Part shown: positions 38,288-47,180 of the stretch, in pieces
Numbering within the stretch: the first letter of the stretch is position 1
Layout of the letters: each line of letters opens with the position of its first letter
Position numbers and translations under genes: made by a program
Assembly (NCBI GenBank): GCA_024760545.1
Contig: CP060501.1
Span: 1,339,501 to 1,403,500, forward strand
Length of the DNA: 64,000 nt
Origin: Nitrospira sp.
GTDB taxonomy: Bacteria > Nitrospirota > Nitrospiria > Nitrospirales > Nitrospiraceae
Reading direction: 5' to 3'
Notes under the pieces: generated by a model
The model's database searches: none
The model's input: only the letters and a program-made list of their open reading frames with translations
Told to the model about the DNA's origin: nothing

Positions 38288-38746
38288 CTATGCCGCCTTG
38301 TCCAGTTTATGAGGCTTTGTCGATGAAACGAGCGGAACGCATTTTCGAATCCAACTCAGGATCAGCCACACGCTGTCGGCAACGATGGCCACAATGAAGA
38401 CCCAGTTGTACATCACTCTTCCCGGCTTCCCGAGAAACGGCTCCAGGAGATAGAGCAACACACCATAGGCGATGCCGAGCGCCAGCAGCGTTGCGAACGG
38501 CAGAATCACTCCTTGAAATGGCGCGATCCATTTCCATTCCGCCGGCGGATCGACAGACAATTCACGTGCGCCCAGCCACGCAATCACTAATGATCCACCA
38601 TAACCTGCGAACTGGACGAGGTCCGACGCCCGAAGCTTGCCCACCGAGGTTTCCCGGAACAACGGAATCTCGCTAAGAATGATCGTCAGGAGGGACGCCA
38701 CACCCGTTGCCACGCCATACTCCATCATCCACCTGCGCGTTCTCAT
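38288..38746 (-). CDS. Four-helix membrane protein of unknown family
   Basis: The 152-residue protein has about four hydrophobic helices. Examples are GVATGVASLLTIILS, VQFAGYGGSLVIAWLG, GVILPFATLLALGIAYGVLL and WVFIVAIVADSVWLIL. I do not recognise a domain. It has a good GGAGATAGG site. It converges with the hydrolase gene and lies downstream of pafA on the same strand, with about 115 nt between. Confidence 0.7.
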   Translation of the reverse strand: MRTRRWMMEYGVATGVASLLTIILSEIPLFRETSVGKLRASDLVQFAGYGGSLVIAWLGARELSVDPPAEWKWIAPFQGVILPFATLLALGIAYGVLLYLLEPFLGKPGRVMYNWVFIVAIVADSVWLILSWIRKCVPLVSSTKPHKLDKAA

Positions 38747-38862
38747 GACCTATCTCCAGTCCGGAGTCCTTCGTGCTGACACGCCGTCCCACATTCGGAC
38801 AAAAGCTTAGCACGGGGGAATCTCTGCTGGAAAACAAACTGCTATTAATGAAATTGGACGAC

Positions 38863-40350
38863 TTAGACGATCACGTTCTCGAGATGTGCTCGTACGTCTT
38901 CGAAATAGGTCTTGAAGGGGTCCGGCATGGGAAACGGCGTACGACCGCGCAGTTGAAAGATCGACCAGTTGATGACATAGGGAGGGAACAACCCGTCGGA
39001 ATCCGTGAGATGATCCGCCTCGGTGGCAGGCCACATATTCAAGAGGTGTTTTACCAGCGCGCTGCGGCCATACGCACGCGTATTCTTGGGCGCTTCTTCC
39101 ATCGCCAGATGGATCAACGCGTCGGTCGTCAAGCGAGGCACACGCCCTTCTTCCAATAATCCATAGTACAGCCCTTTTTCTTGATTCAGATTGTGATACT
39201 CCAGATCCAAGCTCTTCAGCATGGGATCAGTCCATGCGACATGTTCCGCTTCTCGGAAGCATTCGAGCAACCAAAGCTTGGACGCCCAATCGACTCGCCC
39301 GACCAGTTTCTGGTAATCGCCGCGCAGATCGTGGAGAACCGATGCCCATTGGGCAAGGACCCAATCGGTTTCCTCATCCTGCCCCTTGCAATGCTGCACG
39401 GCACACTCCAGAAAACGCTCTTGAATGTCCAGAGCCGACATCGTTCTGTGAGGCCGCAGCTGGATCAACCAGTTCCGCTCCTGATCCTGAGAGATCTCCT
39501 GCAACGCTTCCACCGGTTCGTCGATCTCCAAATCTTGAGGCGCATGGCCTTCGTCAATCAGCTGCAACACCAACCCTGTCGTTCCCAGCTTCAGCGCAGT
39601 AGCATATTCAGCCATGTTGGAATCGCCCAACAGCAGATGAATCCTCCGGTATTGATTGGGGTCGGCCAACGGCTCGTCTCTCGTATTCACGATCGCCCGA
39701 TTGTGCTGAACCCATTCGAAGAAATCATTCACAATATGGTCGGTGCGTTGGGAGATTTGAAACGGTAGTTCCGAGCCATGACGAGCACCGACGCCCGACC
39801 GTGGAACAATCAACCGATCCACCTGAATCCAAGCCTCCTGTGGACCAGCGGAGCCGATCCGCCCGGCACCGGTAAAAATCTGCCTCGTCACGAGAAACGT
39901 CACGAGCGGAGCCATCCCACGCCTCGAAAACGGAAACCGCCGCGAAACGAGGTAATTCTCATGGGACCCGAATGTCGCATCCGTCTCATGATCGATGTTG
40001 TTCTTGATCAAGGACACTCGATCTGAGAAACCGAGGTCTTCGATGGCCCGCTGCAGCAAAAGATCCCCGGCGCGGTCTGATGCCACCACATCGGCCAGAG
40101 AATGGCATTCCGGGGAGGCATATTCCAAATGCCCCATATCGAGGTAGATTCGTCCGGCGTTGGTGAGAAATCCCCCATTACCAGGAGCCTCGTCATGCCC
40201 TCGGTGGTGGAGATCGAGCACGCCGCGGCGCAAGACGTGGAACAGATGGTCACGGATCCGATGGGCAAACCAGGTCGGCGTGTGGCTGGGGCGATCTTCG
40301 TGAATCAAAAGCCCGTACTCGGTCTCCAAGCCAAAAATTCGGTTCAGCAT
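38863..40350 (-). CDS. pafA: PafA-type ligase (UBact/Pup ligase)
   Basis: Glutamine-synthetase-fold ligase that joins the C-terminal glutamate of the Pup-like modifier to substrate lysines. The 495-residue protein starts MLNRIFGLETEYGLL. It has the catalytic-Asp segment GRIYLDMGHLEYASPEC, nucleotide and Mg-binding KNNIDHETDATFGSHENYLVSR, then NTRDEPLADPNQYRRIHLLLGDSNM. The second paralogue at 42234 has the Dop-specific insertion, so this one is assigned PafA. ATG 40350 follows the prcA stop by 4 nt. It is the last gene of the proteasome run. Confidence 0.92.
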   Translation of the reverse strand: MLNRIFGLETEYGLLIHEDRPSHTPTWFAHRIRDHLFHVLRRGVLDLHHRGHDEAPGNGGFLTNAGRIYLDMGHLEYASPECHSLADVVASDRAGDLLLQRAIEDLGFSDRVSLIKNNIDHETDATFGSHENYLVSRRFPFSRRGMAPLVTFLVTRQIFTGAGRIGSAGPQEAWIQVDRLIVPRSGVGARHGSELPFQISQRTDHIVNDFFEWVQHNRAIVNTRDEPLADPNQYRRIHLLLGDSNMAEYATALKLGTTGLVLQLIDEGHAPQDLEIDEPVEALQEISQDQERNWLIQLRPHRTMSALDIQERFLECAVQHCKGQDEETDWVLAQWASVLHDLRGDYQKLVGRVDWASKLWLLECFREAEHVAWTDPMLKSLDLEYHNLNQEKGLYYGLLEEGRVPRLTTDALIHLAMEEAPKNTRAYGRSALVKHLLNMWPATEADHLTDSDGLFPPYVINWSIFQLRGRTPFPMPDPFKTYFEDVRAHLENVIV

Positions 40351-40354
40351 GAGA

Positions 40355-41164
40355 TCACGTGAGCGGGGTAACCAGGTGCCCTGGGAGCGCTCTTCCCAAC
40401 TCATCGATACTGATCGTTCGATATTTGGAAGGGCCCGGCATTTGGCGATCCAGCAGGGCGCATTCAATCGTTTTGTCGGCAAGGCATTGGCGCATATGGG
40501 CATATAGCGTCTCGGAGTCGACCGGCTGCTGATCGGAACCCGTCCGAGCTTCGCCATGTTCTCCGCCATTTTCGAGCGCGTGACGCTGAGCACGATCCCC
40601 AAGTGCCAACGTGCGTATGGCCGAACCGATGGCCTCTTCGAGCGAGGCTATCGGTTGCTGTTTCAGGTACGCAGTCATCTCCTGTTCGATGGCCGATGAA
40701 GCCGCCACCACAGCATGCCGAATCTTTTCGTCAAACGTCCCGTCGTAGTCGATCGTCAAGAAACTATCTTTCCCGGGTCTCTGACCTAACTCGACCAGCA
40801 CAATTTTTACGATGAAGGGGGCTTTGAACACCTCTTCGAACGCCTGTTTGATCATCGGCGCAATGCCGTATTTCACCATCCGACCGCCCGTCACATCGGA
40901 CGGTGAGCGATTGAATCCTTCGACATGCGCCATCTCCAATAGATTGAAGCGCAGCTTCTCTAAATCGGCCGGATGTCCCATCCCACCCAACGCGAGACGA
41001 TCGTAAATCTCATACAACTTCGGCGTCCCCTTGCTCATCGTCATGAGCAGAATACCGGTCTCGTACGCGACGCCGACGACCGGGCTTCCTTGCTTAAACT
41101 GTTCGTCGAGATATTGCCGGCGATTCCCGACCGCCTCGACCCATCGATACGGCTCTTCATACAT
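40355..41164 (-). CDS. prcA: 20S proteasome alpha subunit
   Basis: The 269-residue non-catalytic subunit forms the outer gated rings of the core particle. The alpha-type N-terminus (YEEPYRWVEAVGNRRQYLDEQF) is followed by the Ntn-hydrolase fold (GVAYETGILLMTMSKGTPKLYEIYDRLALGG). There is no N-terminal catalytic threonine, as expected. It follows prcB by 12 nt. The C-terminal 50 residues are variable, as in actinobacterial PrcA. Confidence 0.93.
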   Translation of the reverse strand: MYEEPYRWVEAVGNRRQYLDEQFKQGSPVVGVAYETGILLMTMSKGTPKLYEIYDRLALGGMGHPADLEKLRFNLLEMAHVEGFNRSPSDVTGGRMVKYGIAPMIKQAFEEVFKAPFIVKIVLVELGQRPGKDSFLTIDYDGTFDEKIRHAVVAASSAIEQEMTAYLKQQPIASLEEAIGSAIRTLALGDRAQRHALENGGEHGEARTGSDQQPVDSETLYAHMRQCLADKTIECALLDRQMPGPSKYRTISIDELGRALPGHLVTPLT

Positions 41165-41176
41165 AGGGCATGATCC

Positions 41177-42001
41177 TTACAGGCTTCGAGAAACGTTTGC
41201 TTCGAACAACGATCGGAGTTGAGGATCCGACATCGTTCTCACACCGCCGGCAGTGATGAACTTGACGACCGGATAGAGCCCGGCTTCTCGGTTGACTCCA
41301 CCGGTCGCGCTGTCGAATTCCGCGGCGCTCGTCAGTAACCGCAATGCCTGAATAGTAGCCAGTTCCTCCGGCATTACATTCAGCGGCTGTTCTCCCCATG
41401 TGTTCAAGTAATGAAGGATTCCACGAATGGTCGGCGATCCGGACCCCGAAACGGCGTATTCCACTCCCTCGAACTCCGCGCCGAGAATGTCGTAGAAGTA
41501 GATTTTCGCCGTTTCTTGCTCGGCATCGTACCCCGCAAAGATCGGGACCACAGCTCCTGTCCCCGCCAAGGCCGCGGCGACGTTATCCTTCAGTAATTTG
41601 GAGAGTGCGCGGAGCTTGCCCTCGAAGCTGAGCTCCTGAAGCTGGGTCCGCCGGTAGTACTTGAAAGAATGTTCGAGAATACGCGCCATCTCATACGCTG
41701 TGGCAGGCACTCCGGCGATGGCCATGACACTATGCCGGTCGATCTCCAACACTTTGTCGGTGCGGTCGTACATCACCATATTGCCGGCGGTGGCGCGACG
41801 GTCCCCTGCCACGAGAACACCATCACGGTACTTGAACGCGAGGATCGTCGTAGCTGTCGTCAATTCCTGACCGGCTCCGGCCTGCCCCGGAACTCCAAAG
41901 ACATAGCCCTGTTCCTTCAAGAGTTGATAGAAATCGCCCTGCATGCCCATCTCATCACCGATCCTCAATGAATAGTGTCGACTTCCAAGCGACGGCTTCA
42001 A
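41177..42001 (-). CDS. prcB: 20S proteasome beta subunit (catalytic, with propeptide)
   Basis: The Ntn-hydrolase catalytic subunit. Maturation should occur before the first Thr of TTILAFKYRDGVLVAGDRRA; relative to Thr1, Asp17 and Lys33 are in place, so it should be active. I start at the TTG at 42001, which has a good GAGGGAG ribosome-binding site and gives a 50-residue propeptide. The ATG at 41950 would give 33 residues and has no clear site. It lies 41 nt after UBact and 12 nt before prcA. Confidence 0.92.
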   Translation of the reverse strand: MKPSLGSRHYSLRIGDEMGMQGDFYQLLKEQGYVFGVPGQAGAGQELTTATTILAFKYRDGVLVAGDRRATAGNMVMYDRTDKVLEIDRHSVMAIAGVPATAYEMARILEHSFKYYRRTQLQELSFEGKLRALSKLLKDNVAAALAGTGAVVPIFAGYDAEQETAKIYFYDILGAEFEGVEYAVSGSGSPTIRGILHYLNTWGEQPLNVMPEELATIQALRLLTSAAEFDSATGGVNREAGLYPVVKFITAGGVRTMSDPQLRSLFEANVSRSL

Positions 42002-42042
42002 TTCGCTTCTCCCTCAAATACTCTCCACTCCGTGTTTCTCCA

Positions 42043-42237
42043 TTACTCACCCGTTCGCTGCCGATATCGTTCCGCCTGTTTCGGGTCAACTTTTCGCATC
42101 CGCTTCATAAGGCTATCCTTATCCGGCGATCCGGTATCAGGGCGTCGCGGGCCACCTCCTTCGTCTTGAGGACGAGGCGCTTTGGGCATCGGATCGACCG
42201 GACCTTCCCGCCGTTCCAGCGTCATGATGTGTTTCAT
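42043..42237 (-). CDS. ubact: UBact, Pup-like protein modifier
   Basis: A 64-residue, Pro/Gly- and charge-rich, probably disordered protein. Its C-terminal part DPKQAERYRQRTGE is the conserved UBact/Pup-like tail. It ends in Gly-Glu, the form ready for ligation by PafA without prior deamidation. Its ATG overlaps the Dop stop codon (ATGA), so translation is coupled, and prcB follows. A longer frame to 42264 would only add residues inside dop. UBact was described in Nitrospirae as a Pup homologue; the assignment rests on length, C-terminus and neighbours. Confidence 0.93.
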   Translation of the reverse strand: MKHIMTLERREGPVDPMPKAPRPQDEGGGPRRPDTGSPDKDSLMKRMRKVDPKQAERYRQRTGE

Positions 42238-43760
42238 ATCCCTGTATCCTTTCTGTGACGCCACGTCGCCAGTGCGTCAGCCGGAGAATGGGCACGTTGG
42301 AAGACGTTCATACATCGTCGCACTTCTTGTGGATCGAACAGATCTCCCATGTCCAGATGGTGGGCTCGAATCCCACCGGCAAATTGGATGCGTTCCCATT
42401 GCACCGACGTAATTTGATGAGAAAACCGCTGTACACAGACTCCACGCAGCCCGCCGCGCGTATCGCCTGGCCCGTTCCGAATCGCCTCTTCAATCAGTTC
42501 ATCGGTCGTCATTCGCCAAGCTTTCCCTTCGGCTTCTAACCCGAGGTAGAGCCCTTGTTCAGGGTTCACATTGTGATATTCCAGGTCCAAACTAGCCAAC
42601 CACGGATCATCCCAACCGAGCCGTTCTTCCTGAATGAAGGTCTCGAGCAACCACTGTTTGGTGACCCAATCCAACTTCCCGATCAACTGTGAGCGGTCTC
42701 GCGTCAGCAGATGCAAGGTCTCGCCCCATTCCTTCAACAACCAATCTGATTCTTCATCGGAACCCGTCAACTCTCGTGAAGCCGCCTCATAATACCGTTC
42801 TTGAATCGCCAAAGCAGAAAGTGTGCGGCCCTCTTTTGTTCTGACCAGAGCTTTGAGGTCCGGATCACGCGACACCTGTTTCAGAGCGACCACGGGCTGA
42901 TCCAGCTCTACACAAGGTGCGGCGCCCCGCTCGATGAGTTCGAGAACCAGCCGTGTTGTTCCGACCTTGAGCGCAGTCGCATACTCGCACATGTTGGCAT
43001 CGCCGATGATGAGATGGAGTCGTCGATATTTCCGGCGATCCGCATGGGGCTCGTCCCTGGTGTTGAGAATCGGGCGGTCATGCATCGTATCAACACCCAA
43101 CTCCGCTTCCATGAAGTCTGCGCGCTGCGAGAGCTGATAGCCCCCTGGAACATATCTCGATTCCTGCGCTTCAGTTCCGACCTTTCCCGCGCCTGCGATG
43201 ACTTGTCGGCTCACCAGGAACGGCACCAGGCCTGCCACAAGAGAGGAAAAGGGAACGGCCCGTGGGACGAGATAGTTGTCATGACAACCGTAACTGTGGC
43301 CATGGAAATCCGTGTTGTTCTTGTACAGCCGGACCCGCGCGCCGCCGAGCGCCTGGTTACGCCGATGGGCGGCTCGCAGCACGATACGTTCTCCCGCGCG
43401 ATCCTGAGCCAGGAGATCTCGAAGCGTCCGACACTCAGGAGTGGAATACTCCGGATGTGTGTGGTCGTTGTAGAATCGCGCGCCGTTCGGCAATACAAGG
43501 TCGCTTTTCATCTCGTGGAATGAAAAGGGGCGACGAGCATCGACCTTGGCGAACTCATCTTCTTCCTTATCCTGCTGCAAGCCGGACGCGCGAAAGCCCC
43601 GAGCATCTTCGTGCGGATCTTCGCCGCCATAATCCCACCGTCGTTCGAAGGAGGCCGTCAGATATGCCCGCACCAATTCCATTGATTCGACGACCGGATC
43701 CATCTCCGGCACATCATCCCTGGTAATCCCATACTCTGTTTCGATACCGAAGAGAGACAT
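42234..43760 (-). CDS. dop: Dop-type deamidase/depupylase
   Basis: Paralogue of PafA that removes the Pup-like tag, and in actinobacteria also deamidates Pup-Gln. The 508-residue protein starts MSLFGIETEYGI and carries the Dop-specific N-terminal insertion (RWDYGGEDPHEDARGF and a charged loop). The catalytic Asp segment is YNDHTHPEYSTPEC, followed by KNNTDFHGHSYGCHDNYLVPR. Since UBact here ends in Glu, its main job may be tag removal. ATG 43760 was chosen; a TTG two codons upstream is also in frame. Confidence 0.92.
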   Translation of the reverse strand: MSLFGIETEYGITRDDVPEMDPVVESMELVRAYLTASFERRWDYGGEDPHEDARGFRASGLQQDKEEDEFAKVDARRPFSFHEMKSDLVLPNGARFYNDHTHPEYSTPECRTLRDLLAQDRAGERIVLRAAHRRNQALGGARVRLYKNNTDFHGHSYGCHDNYLVPRAVPFSSLVAGLVPFLVSRQVIAGAGKVGTEAQESRYVPGGYQLSQRADFMEAELGVDTMHDRPILNTRDEPHADRRKYRRLHLIIGDANMCEYATALKVGTTRLVLELIERGAAPCVELDQPVVALKQVSRDPDLKALVRTKEGRTLSALAIQERYYEAASRELTGSDEESDWLLKEWGETLHLLTRDRSQLIGKLDWVTKQWLLETFIQEERLGWDDPWLASLDLEYHNVNPEQGLYLGLEAEGKAWRMTTDELIEEAIRNGPGDTRGGLRGVCVQRFSHQITSVQWERIQFAGGIRAHHLDMGDLFDPQEVRRCMNVFQRAHSPADALATWRHRKDTGI

Positions 43761-43844
43761 AATCAATCAGGCATCACACCCCAGGGGGAAGGTACGAGAT
43801 AATCACAATCGAGGCTCTTACCTCTCCCCAGGCTCTTTCTCTTT

Positions 43845-45581
43845 TCAAATAATTTGATTCACGAGACGCTCTTCAGTCTGGCGGCCTCGCCGGAATGAGG
43901 AAACGCCTACGACCTGTTCCGGATGATGGTCGAGTAATTTCAGCCATTCTTCGGCCGCATCGTCCGGCGGCAACATTTCGCCTTCTCTGAACTCTTCCGA
44001 GACCGCGTCCAATAAATCCTGAGCCACTAATCCCGCCGGCTGTCCTGCCCGAATCATGCGGTCGATCGCCTTTTCCTTGGCGCGTTGGACAATCGAGGCC
44101 AAGATCGCTCCGCTCACGAGATCACCCCGATAGAGCACCTTGCTTTGACCGTTCCTAAGTCGGATGGACAGAAGCCGGTTTTCTTCCGTCCGCCGAAAGA
44201 TCGCCTCAATGACATCTTGAACGAGCGATGTAACAACCTGCCCTTGCTCGCCGCCTCGTTCTTTCACCACCGCCGGATCCAGCGGGAGGTCTGCAGTCAC
44301 GTACACTTTCAAGATCTCTTCCGACGCCTCCCTACTCGGGCGACCAACTTTGATCTTTCGATCGATGCGGCCGGGACGCAGCACCGCCGGATCGATCAAG
44401 TCCGGCCGGTTGGAGGCCAGAATAATGACCACATCCCGGAGCGACTCGATCCCGTCCATTTCACTGCAAAACATCGGGACGAGCGTGTTCGAGATATTGA
44501 AAGACCGCATCGCGCGCCGTGTTCCTAAAATCGACTCGGCTTCATCGATAAAAATAAACGGTAAGGCGCCGTCTTTGCGCCGCGCACGAGCCTGTTCGAA
44601 GAGGTCACGGACCATCCTCTCCGATTCCCCAAGCCACATGTTGAGGATTTCAGGCCCTTTCACGTGGAGAAATGCACCGCTCGTCACCGGGGGGCGTGTG
44701 TCCGTATCAGCAGCGCGCTCCGCTGTGGATTCGCCGACCAGTTTGGCAAGGCTGCCCGCCGCCGCCTGTCCAATGAGCGTTTTTCCGCATCCCGGCGGGC
44801 CATAAAGAAGAAAGCCTTTCGGTTGGGAGAACTTGAAGCGTTCGAATGTCTCGGCATGCAACAGGGGGTACTCGATCGCCTTTCTGATGGCGTCGATCGC
44901 CTCGTGCTGCCCGCCGATTTGCGCCCACGTGACCGCAGGGACTTCGTCGAGGAGATGCTGGCTTGCCTTGCGGTCTACCATTTTCTCGATCGCCACGCGG
45001 TGACTGGGATCGATGCGAATTTCATCGCCCGCCTTGAGGTCCACACCGAGAAGATCGGTCGACCGCTGTAGGATCAATGATTGTCGGCCCATCTCCTGCT
45101 CGAACCGTAATCGACCGTCCGGCATGGCTTCGGTCAGTTTCAAAATAGGGCCGTTTCGATCATACCCCAGCGTTTTAATGACGGCGTAGGCTTCGTTGAC
45201 GAGAATTTGGGTTCCGATCTTCAGGTCGGACTGAGGCACACGAGGATCAACGTTGGCATAATACTCGGCCCCGCCGACGACGATACGTGCGAGTCCCTCT
45301 CCCGGGACCTCGAGTAAGGTGCCGATACGATTCGCCGGTGCCGTCAGTTTGGCGACGACCTCGCTGACCTTTTTGAATTCCAGCTCACGTTGTTGAGTGG
45401 TGGCTTGAGACAGCATCACGGCGTGACGCAACTTATACAGCAGCTTTTGTCGCGGATCACCGTCGGGGAAAGAGGCCAGGCACTCCTCGATCAACTCGAT
45501 CGGATCGGTCCCGGTCTTCAACGGCGGCTCATCGCTGCGATCTTTTGGCACATCCTGATCGGGAGATCTGCGATCACTCAT
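43845..45581 (-). CDS. arc: Proteasome-associated AAA ATPase (ARC/Mpa type)
   Basis: Ring ATPase that recognises the tag, unfolds substrates and feeds them into the 20S core. The 578-residue protein has an N-terminal helical segment and OB domains (residues about 85-200), and one AAA+ module. Walker A is GPPGCGKTLIG, Walker B is FIFIDEAES, and the arginine-finger region is NRPDLIDPAVLRPGRIDRK. The C-terminus is LVNQII and lacks the Tyr-x gate-opening ending of mycobacterial Mpa (QYL). It lies 84 nt before dop. Confidence 0.92.
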   Translation of the reverse strand: MSDRRSPDQDVPKDRSDEPPLKTGTDPIELIEECLASFPDGDPRQKLLYKLRHAVMLSQATTQQRELEFKKVSEVVAKLTAPANRIGTLLEVPGEGLARIVVGGAEYYANVDPRVPQSDLKIGTQILVNEAYAVIKTLGYDRNGPILKLTEAMPDGRLRFEQEMGRQSLILQRSTDLLGVDLKAGDEIRIDPSHRVAIEKMVDRKASQHLLDEVPAVTWAQIGGQHEAIDAIRKAIEYPLLHAETFERFKFSQPKGFLLYGPPGCGKTLIGQAAAGSLAKLVGESTAERAADTDTRPPVTSGAFLHVKGPEILNMWLGESERMVRDLFEQARARRKDGALPFIFIDEAESILGTRRAMRSFNISNTLVPMFCSEMDGIESLRDVVIILASNRPDLIDPAVLRPGRIDRKIKVGRPSREASEEILKVYVTADLPLDPAVVKERGGEQGQVVTSLVQDVIEAIFRRTEENRLLSIRLRNGQSKVLYRGDLVSGAILASIVQRAKEKAIDRMIRAGQPAGLVAQDLLDAVSEEFREGEMLPPDDAAEEWLKLLDHHPEQVVGVSSFRRGRQTEERLVNQII

Positions 45582-45646
45582 TGGTGGCCCTCCACAACAC
45601 TCGACCGAATGATCCTACCATACGCATGTCTTGAAATGCCGTCCCA

Positions 45647-46765
45647 CTAATTGACGGCCTGAAGGATCACCGAAACCTTTTCACGCCGATTCCCGCGTAG
45701 AATCTCCACACTCACCTGGTCGCCGACTTTATGCTCTTCCATCACATCCATCAGATCATCGGCGGTGGCGACGGGCTTTCCGCCAACCGACACCACGATG
45801 TCGCCGAGTTGGATCTGCCCGGCAACGGTTTCACGTGCCCCCTTGAGACCTGCGCGATCGGCGGCACCGCCACGCGTCACCTTGCCGATAATTAATCCCT
45901 TGATCCCCCATCGCTTTGCAATCGCATCCGGCACAAGAGAAACGCCCAACCCGGGACGAATGAGCTTTCCATGCTTGATGAGTTCCGGAACGATGCGGTT
46001 CACCGTATCGGCCGGAACAGCGAAACCAATTCCGGCGTAGGCTCCGCTCGGACTGACGATTTGCGTATTCACGCCGATCAACCGGCCGGCGCCGTCCAGC
46101 AACGGTCCGCCCGAGTTGCCGGGATTGATCGCCGCATCGGTTTGGATCACCCCTTCGATCGTCCGGTTGGACAGTGACTTGATCGTCCGTCCCAACGCAC
46201 TCACGATCCCGGTCGTCAAGGTATGATCGAGCCCGAAAGGATTTCCGATCGCCAGCACCTTTTGTCCGACGCGCAAGTCATGAGAGGAACCGATGGCCAG
46301 CGGCTCGAGGTGACCATCCGGCACCTGAATTTGCAGCACCACCAGATCATGATCGGGATCGGCGCCGACCAGCTTGGCCTGGTGTTCGCTTCGGTCGGCC
46401 AAGGTGACCTTGATCGTGTCGGCCCCATAGATGACGTGAAAGTTGGTGACGATGTGGCCCTGCTTGCTCCACACAAAACCGGATCCTGAACCCTGCGGCA
46501 CTTCCATGACATTGAGCGACCAGATGTCCTGTTGGATTGCCGTGTTGGCAATGAAGACCACCGACTTGGCCGCTCGCTCAAACACCCCAATGGTCGATCG
46601 TTCGTCAGCGCTGAGTTCCGCGGTCGAGGGTGTCACCGGGCGCGGCTTGCCTTCAGGACCGTCATAAGCGGCACCCAGCGGCTTGCCCCATTCCGCGGCG
46701 TTGACCGAGGAGCCGAGCATTGCGGCGGCGAGGAGGAGCACGATGGATCGGATCTCGTTACTCAC
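45647..46765 (-). CDS. HtrA/DegP-like serine protease with one PDZ domain
   Basis: Exported trypsin-like protease of the HtrA family. From a GTG at 46765 the 372-residue protein has a signal segment (SIVLLLAAAMLGSSVNA). The triad is His in VTNFHVIYG, Asp in DPDHDLVVLQ and Ser in NPGNSGGPLL. One C-terminal PDZ domain follows (LGDIVVSVGGKPV). The GTG overlaps the yjbQ stop; the much longer open frame to 47023 lies antiparallel to nothing but inside yjbQ, so it is rejected. It sits directly upstream of arc, so it may be cotranscribed with the proteasome. Confidence 0.88.
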   Translation of the reverse strand: MSNEIRSIVLLLAAAMLGSSVNAAEWGKPLGAAYDGPEGKPRPVTPSTAELSADERSTIGVFERAAKSVVFIANTAIQQDIWSLNVMEVPQGSGSGFVWSKQGHIVTNFHVIYGADTIKVTLADRSEHQAKLVGADPDHDLVVLQIQVPDGHLEPLAIGSSHDLRVGQKVLAIGNPFGLDHTLTTGIVSALGRTIKSLSNRTIEGVIQTDAAINPGNSGGPLLDGAGRLIGVNTQIVSPSGAYAGIGFAVPADTVNRIVPELIKHGKLIRPGLGVSLVPDAIAKRWGIKGLIIGKVTRGGAADRAGLKGARETVAGQIQLGDIVVSVGGKPVATADDLMDVMEEHKVGDQVSVEILRGNRREKVSVILQAVN

Positions 46766-47180
46766 CCAGGACCTGCACAACAAGCTCACGGGTTCTGGCG
46801 CGAGTGTCAAAATCGACAAGCACGATTTGCTGCCACGTTCCCAGCAGCAGGGCGCCGGCCGTGAACGGAATGGTGATGGAAGGCCCCTGGAGTTGCCCTC
46901 GAAGGTGGCTGTGGCCGTTGTCTTCCCCAGGATTGACGGTGTTGTGCTGCCAGCCAGGATCGGGAGGAATGAGGCGATCCCAAAACATTTTCGTGTCGGC
47001 CCGAATCCCCGGTTCATCCTCAATAATCATGACGGAGGCAGTGGTGTGTTTGACAAAGACCGTCACGATCCCGGCCCGGAGAGTCGATCCGGCCACGGCA
47101 TCGGCGACGAATTTCGTGATATTCTCGAGCTGCGTGCCACCCTCCATGCGAATCGCCAGCGGCACCGTTTGGACAGCCAT
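46758..47180 (-). CDS. YjbQ (UPF0047) family protein
   Basis: The 140-residue protein has the family motifs VTVFVKHTTASVMIIEDEPG, HSHLRGQLQGPS and GTWQQIVLVDFD, with conserved His residues thought to bind metal. Some members have weak thiamine-phosphate-synthase activity, but the physiological role is unsettled. The ATG overlaps the HD-protein stop (TGATG), and its stop overlaps the HtrA start. This is a tightly coupled trio. Confidence 0.92.
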   Translation of the reverse strand: MAVQTVPLAIRMEGGTQLENITKFVADAVAGSTLRAGIVTVFVKHTTASVMIIEDEPGIRADTKMFWDRLIPPDPGWQHNTVNPGEDNGHSHLRGQLQGPSITIPFTAGALLLGTWQQIVLVDFDTRARTRELVVQVLGE

